Origin: Synechococcus sp. PL34863bin_39
GTDB taxonomy: Bacteria > Cyanobacteriota > Cyanobacteriia > PCC-6307 > Cyanobiaceae
Direction: 5' to 3'
Length of the DNA stretch: 8,370 nt
Assembly (NCBI GenBank): GCA_011523155.1
Contig: WTHL01000254.1
Location: forward strand, 1 to 8,370
This document shows positions 5,105 through 8,370 of the stretch, piece after piece (position 1 is the first letter of the stretch; every line of letters begins with the position of its first letter). Position numbers and translations under genes: made by a program. The notes beneath the pieces were generated by a model, which saw only the letters and a list, made by a program, of their open reading frames with translations, was not told the origin of the DNA and ran no database searches.

Positions 5105-6313
5105 GTGACCCAAGCTCCCGCTTCCCCGGCTCCCCACGAGAGGGCTCGGCCGATCCCACGGGATGTTGTGCGTCCGGCCAAGGATCTCTGCAGCGACTGC
5201 GGACTGTGTGATTCCCGATGGGTCGCCTATGTGCGCCAGGCCTGTGCCTTTCTGCATCAGGACTTTGAGGGAATGGAGCAACGTCATCACGGTCGCAGTC
5301 GGGACCTCGACCATGACGACGAACTTTATTTCGGTGTCCATGAGCGGATGCTCACAGCCCGCATGCGTGAGCCGATCGATGGGGCGCAATGGACTGGCAT
5401 CGTCAGTCATCTCGGTGTTCAGGCCCTCAAGAGCGGCCTTGTTGATGCTGTGCTCTGCGTTCAGCAGAGTCCGGACGATCGGTTTCAGCCGATGCCGATC
5501 CTGGCGCGGACACCTGAGGACGTTCTCGCCGCCAGGGTGAATAAACCCACCCTGTCCAACAACCTCTCCGTTCTTGAACAGCTCCCCGGCAGCGGCATCC
5601 GACGTCTTCTGGCCATCGGCGTTGGCTGCCAGATCCAGGCCCTCCGCGCCGTGCAGGACAGCCTTCCCCTGGATGAGCTCTACGTTCTTGGGCTGCCCTG
5701 CGTGGACAACGTCTCGCGGGATGGACTGAACACGTTTCTGCAGAGCGCCAGTGATTCACCTGACACGGTGGTGCACTACGAGTTCATGCAGGACTTCAGG
5801 ATTCACTTCCGTCATCAGGACGGGCGTGAAGAGACGGTTCCCTTTTTCGGACTCGATACACCCAAGCTCAAGGATGTGTTCGCGCCGAGCTGCCTCAGCT
5901 GTTTTGATTACACGAATGCGGGTGCCGACCTTGTGGTCGGTTACATGGGGGCTGAATACGGCCGTCAGTGGCTGGTCGTTCGCAATGCGCGCGGCGCTGA
6001 ACTGCTCAATCTGATCGAAGCTGATCTTGAGACGGCCCCCGTGACCAGCAGTGGCGATCGTCGTGCGGCGGTGCAGCAGGGCATTGATGCCTACGACAAG
6101 GCTCTGAAACTGCCGATGTGGGTTGCAGAGGCGGTCGGCTGGGTTGTGCAGCGCATCGGCCCCAGAGGTCTGGAATACGGACGCTTTTCGATTGACTCGC
6201 ATTTCACCCGCAATGCTCTGTGGGTCCGTCGTCACCATCCGGAGAGTTACGAGCGCCATCTGCCTGCCTTCGCTCGCAGGATTGTCGAGCGATACAAACT
6301 TCCCAAGGATTGA
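5105..6313 (+). CDS. bciB: 3,8-Divinyl (proto)chlorophyllide a 8-vinyl reductase, ferredoxin-dependent (BciB)
   Basis: A 402-residue iron-sulfur flavoprotein of the FrhB/FdhB family (coenzyme F420 hydrogenase beta-subunit-like), most similar to the cyanobacterial BciB group typified by Synechocystis slr1923 and to plant 7-hydroxymethyl-chlorophyll a reductase. BciB reduces the 8-vinyl group of the chlorophyll precursor to ethyl, using ferredoxin. Visible cysteines: C29, C32, C35 and C47 in the N-terminal CSDCGLC motif region, C175 (GVGCQIQAL), C199 (LGLPCVDN), and C263/C266 in PSCLSCFDYTNAGADL, suited to [4Fe-4S] clusters; VVGYMGAEYG (277-286) is a typical C-terminal-domain segment. No membrane segment is present. 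The start is GTG at 5105 with GAAGG 12 bases upstream. It is followed after 8 bases by malQ and is probably cotranscribed. A different FrhB-type activity cannot be excluded by sequence reading alone, but the cyanobacterial context favours BciB. Confidence 0.88.
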   Translation: MTQAPASPAPHERARPIPRDVVRPAKDLCSDCGLCDSRWVAYVRQACAFLHQDFEGMEQRHHGRSRDLDHDDELYFGVHERMLTARMREPIDGAQWTGIVSHLGVQALKSGLVDAVLCVQQSPDDRFQPMPILARTPEDVLAARVNKPTLSNNLSVLEQLPGSGIRRLLAIGVGCQIQALRAVQDSLPLDELYVLGLPCVDNVSRDGLNTFLQSASDSPDTVVHYEFMQDFRIHFRHQDGREETVPFFGLDTPKLKDVFAPSCLSCFDYTNAGADLVVGYMGAEYGRQWLVVRNARGAELLNLIEADLETAPVTSSGDRRAAVQQGIDAYDKALKLPMWVAEAVGWVVQRIGPRGLEYGRFSIDSHFTRNALWVRRHHPESYERHLPAFARRIVERYKLPKD

Positions 6314-6321
6314 GCGCGGCC

Positions 6322-7866
6322 ATGGCGTCCACCCTTCCTTTCAGCTTCGGCGGCCCTGGGGACCTGCGTTCCATCGGGATCCTGCTGCATCCCACGGCGC
6401 TGCCAGGCAGTCCGGTGTGCGGTGGTTTTGGAGCAGGCGCCAGGCAATGGCTGGATCTTCTGGCCAAGCATGGGGTCGGGGTGTGGCAGGTGCTTCCTCT
6501 CGCACCAACGGATGCCACCGGGTCCCCTTACAGCTCACCCTCCAGTTTCGCGATCAACCCCTGGTTGCTCGACGCGCAGGATCTGCTGAATGAAGGCTAT
6601 CTGCTTGAGACCGCATTCAAGACCCTGCCTGGGCAGACGCAGGCCGTCCGAGACTCTCGGCGTCTTGATTGCGAGCTGGCTGATCGACGGGCCCAGGCCA
6701 TCGCCAAGGCCCTGCATGACGCATGGCCGCATCAGGATGCTTGTCGCCGCGAAGCCTTTCAGGCGTGGTGTGCATCCCAGCGCTTCTGGCTGGATGACCA
6801 TGCCCGGTTCGTGGCACTGCGCCGCCAGCATCAGGGTCTGCCCTGGTGGCGTTGGCCCCAGCCGCTGGCGCGCCATGACCGTCAGGCCATTCTGGACTGG
6901 TCGTCCCGGCACACCGATGACCTGGAGCAGGAACGGCTGTTGCAGTGGCATCTTGATCGCCAGTGGCAGGCTCTGCGATCCCGTGCGGAGAAGCGTGGCG
7001 TCTGCCTGTTCGGCGATCTTCCGTTTTATGTCGCGACAGACAGTGCTGATGTCTGGAGTCACCGCCGACTCTTCTCGATTCAGCGGGATGGAACGCTGAA
7101 CACTCAGAGCGGCGTTCCACCGGATTACTTCTCCGACACCGGTCAGCTCTGGGGCACACCCGTGTACCGCTGGTGGATGCATCGGTTGACGCGATTCCGC
7201 TGGTGGCGGGCGCGACTGCGCCGCCAATGGACTCTCTTTGACTTGCTACGTCTTGATCATTTCCGTGCACTGGCCGCCTACTGGGCTGTTCCTGGGGACG
7301 ACCGGACCGCTGCCCAAGGGGTCTGGCAACCTTCGCCCGGGCATGCACTGCTGCGATGCCTCAAAGCTGATTCAGGCGGGCACTTGCCCCTGGTCGCCGA
7401 GGATCTCGGGGTGGTGACACCCGATGTTGAAGCGCTTCGCGATCAGTTCGCGCTGCCAGGGATGAAGATTCTGCAGTTTGCCTTCGACGGCAATCCTGAC
7501 AATCCTTACCTTCCCGAGAACATTCGTGGTGATCGATGGGTGGTTTATACCGGAACCCATGACAATCCCACGTCCCTAGGATGGTGGCGCGGACTGGACG
7601 GGGCCTCACGGGCCCGGATGGAGTCGTTGGTTGGGCAGTCGATTGAAGCTCCTGGCTGGCAACTCCTCGAGCTGGGCCTGGCGAGCACTGCCCGTCTTGT
7701 GGTGACGCCGATTCAGGATCTGCTCCATCTTGATGATCAGGCGCGCTTCAACACCCCAGGAACTGTGCAAGACAACTGGGTCTGGAGGCTTTCAGCGCTG
7801 GATCAGTGCGTTGATGATGCGTTGAGGGGTTACGGCGAGAGAGCCTCGGTCTGGGGCAGGCGGTAG
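6322..7866 (+). CDS. malQ: 4-alpha-glucanotransferase (amylomaltase, GH77)
   Basis: With the ATG at 6322 the protein has 514 residues, normal for bacterial GH77 enzymes. The frame can be extended to 6220, but that would add 34 unconserved residues inside bciB; the ATG at 6322 is preceded by AAGGA at 6305-6309 and places the family N-terminus (RSIGILLHPTALPG) about 15 residues in. Other motifs: LPLAPTDATGSPYSSPSSFA, GDLPFYVATDSADVW, DYFSDTGQLWGTPVYRW, RLDHFRA with the predicted nucleophile Asp312, VAEDLG with acid/base Glu360, and TGTHDNPTSLGWW with Asp414. Spacing between the three acidic residues matches characterised amylomaltases. The enzyme breaks alpha-1,4 glucan chains and rejoins them, acting in glycogen and malto-oligosaccharide metabolism in the cytoplasm. 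It is likely in one transcript with bciB. Its last 37 bases overlap the converging minus-strand gene. Confidence 0.96.
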   Translation: MASTLPFSFGGPGDLRSIGILLHPTALPGSPVCGGFGAGARQWLDLLAKHGVGVWQVLPLAPTDATGSPYSSPSSFAINPWLLDAQDLLNEGYLLETAFKTLPGQTQAVRDSRRLDCELADRRAQAIAKALHDAWPHQDACRREAFQAWCASQRFWLDDHARFVALRRQHQGLPWWRWPQPLARHDRQAILDWSSRHTDDLEQERLLQWHLDRQWQALRSRAEKRGVCLFGDLPFYVATDSADVWSHRRLFSIQRDGTLNTQSGVPPDYFSDTGQLWGTPVYRWWMHRLTRFRWWRARLRRQWTLFDLLRLDHFRALAAYWAVPGDDRTAAQGVWQPSPGHALLRCLKADSGGHLPLVAEDLGVVTPDVEALRDQFALPGMKILQFAFDGNPDNPYLPENIRGDRWVVYTGTHDNPTSLGWWRGLDGASRARMESLVGQSIEAPGWQLLELGLASTARLVVTPIQDLLHLDDQARFNTPGTVQDNWVWRLSALDQCVDDALRGYGERASVWGRR

Positions 7867-8370
7867 GTGCCTGGCGCATCACGGTCAGATGCCTGGACTT
7901 CTCCATTCCAGAGAACAGCACGTTCCTGATCGGGTGCAGGGGTGATGGTGAGCTGCACGGGACCTTGGAGCAGCATCACCAGTTCGCCCTGGGTGCCCCG
8001 AAGCTCGCTGCGGTCACCACCTCCGCTCAAGAGGGAGATCGAGCTCGGTTTGCTGAGGTTGAGTTCGAGCAGCCCCTGGTTCGGGTTGGTTGATGACGCC
8101 TTTGCTGTGAGCGATCGTCCCTCATCCCCTCGCGGCGGCAACCAGTCCCTCAAGGACTGCCGACGTAACGCGTCGAGGGGTCTGAGGCCGGATGCGCCAG
8201 CCGGGAGCGAAGGCTGAGCTGCGCTGAGTTTCAGATCGGCGATCGATGGGGCGATGGGCAGCCATTGCTGACTGTGTTGTTTGGCCAGGTACCGCTGTTG
8301 CTGATTCAGAGCCAGAAGCGTCCCCAAAATCACAACGACGTAAACCACGCTGCCCTGCCATGTACTCAGG
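7830..8370 (-). CDS. Membrane-anchored protein, C-terminal part; possibly RodZ-like
   Basis: The frame is open through the right edge, so the N-terminus is missing; about 179 residues are visible, ending with TAA at 7830-7832. A GTG at 8348 could be mistaken for a start, but it falls at the beginning of a membrane segment and the codons before it (reading LSTWQGS) fit a continuing protein. The layout is one transmembrane helix (roughly VVYVVVILGTLLAL), a variable linker rich in Gln, Ser and Pro, and a C-terminal beta-rich region (LLELNLSKPSSISLLSG, LVMLLQGPVQLTITP, ERAVLWNGEVQ). RodZ proteins of cell-shape control have a cytoplasmic helix-turn-helix domain, one membrane pass and a periplasmic beta domain, so a RodZ-like protein is the best guess. 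Without the N-terminal domain this remains uncertain. Confidence 0.6.
   Translation of the reverse strand, partial: LSTWQGSVVYVVVILGTLLALNQQQRYLAKQHSQQWLPIAPSIADLKLSAAQPSLPAGASGLRPLDALRRQSLRDWLPPRGDEGRSLTAKASSTNPNQGLLELNLSKPSSISLLSGGGDRSELRGTQGELVMLLQGPVQLTITPAPDQERAVLWNGEVQASDRDAPGTYRLPQTEALSP

Noticed and set aside
6220..6321. A 34-codon N-terminal extension of malQ.
   Set aside because: It lies wholly within the end of bciB and its residues do not match GH77 N-termini; the ATG at 6322 with an upstream AAGGA gives the family's usual length.
1..8370. Search for mobile elements, CRISPR arrays, toxin-antitoxin pairs, tRNA genes and phage genes.
   Set aside because: No transposase motif, terminal inverted repeats, regularly spaced repeats, T-loop-like tRNA signature or phage protein is visible; nearly all long frames outside the listed genes are antisense or out-of-frame shadows.

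Overview
The window looks like a piece of a marine picocyanobacterial chromosome (the Synechococcus/Cyanobium group). This rests on four things: a cyAbrB-type regulator, a BciB-type ferredoxin-dependent 8-vinyl reductase of chlorophyll synthesis, moderately high GC with very short gaps between genes, and a ribose-phosphate pyrophosphokinase whose sequence closely resembles what I remember of marine Synechococcus homologues. I see no tRNA or rRNA gene, no CRISPR array, no transposase or other mobile element, and no phage gene. It reads as a stable housekeeping region rather than an island.

Layout from left to right: the 3' end of an aminopeptidase N gene (pepN, +); a 366-base gap holding a minus-strand intrinsic terminator, a second hairpin, a spaced direct repeat and a promoter; a cyAbrB gene (+) ending in a strong terminator; a converging minus-strand pair transcribed as prs and then a secreted glycoside-hydrolase-like protein, separated by 4 bases; a divergent 96-base intergenic region with a long split inverted repeat; an unrecognised 188-residue protein (+); a converging, overlapping LytR-CpsA-Psr (LCP) type membrane protein (-); a divergent 81-base gap; bciB followed after 8 bases by malQ (+); and, overlapping the malQ end on the minus strand, the C-terminal part of a membrane-anchored protein that may be RodZ-like and runs off the right edge.

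Functionally this is a mix of core metabolism: peptide turnover (PepN), PRPP supply (Prs), chlorophyll maturation (BciB), alpha-glucan remodelling (MalQ), cell envelope (GHL-type hydrolase, LCP-like, RodZ-like) and a global carbon/nitrogen-type regulator (cyAbrB). No multi-gene system that is clearly new is visible. The most noteworthy items are the orphan minus-strand terminator in the 5' gap (possible small RNA), the split inverted repeat between prs and the 188-residue gene, the LCP protein whose conserved Pro-Arg-Asp motif is replaced, the 188-residue orphan protein, and the hydrolase whose last codons double as the neighbouring gene's terminator stem.
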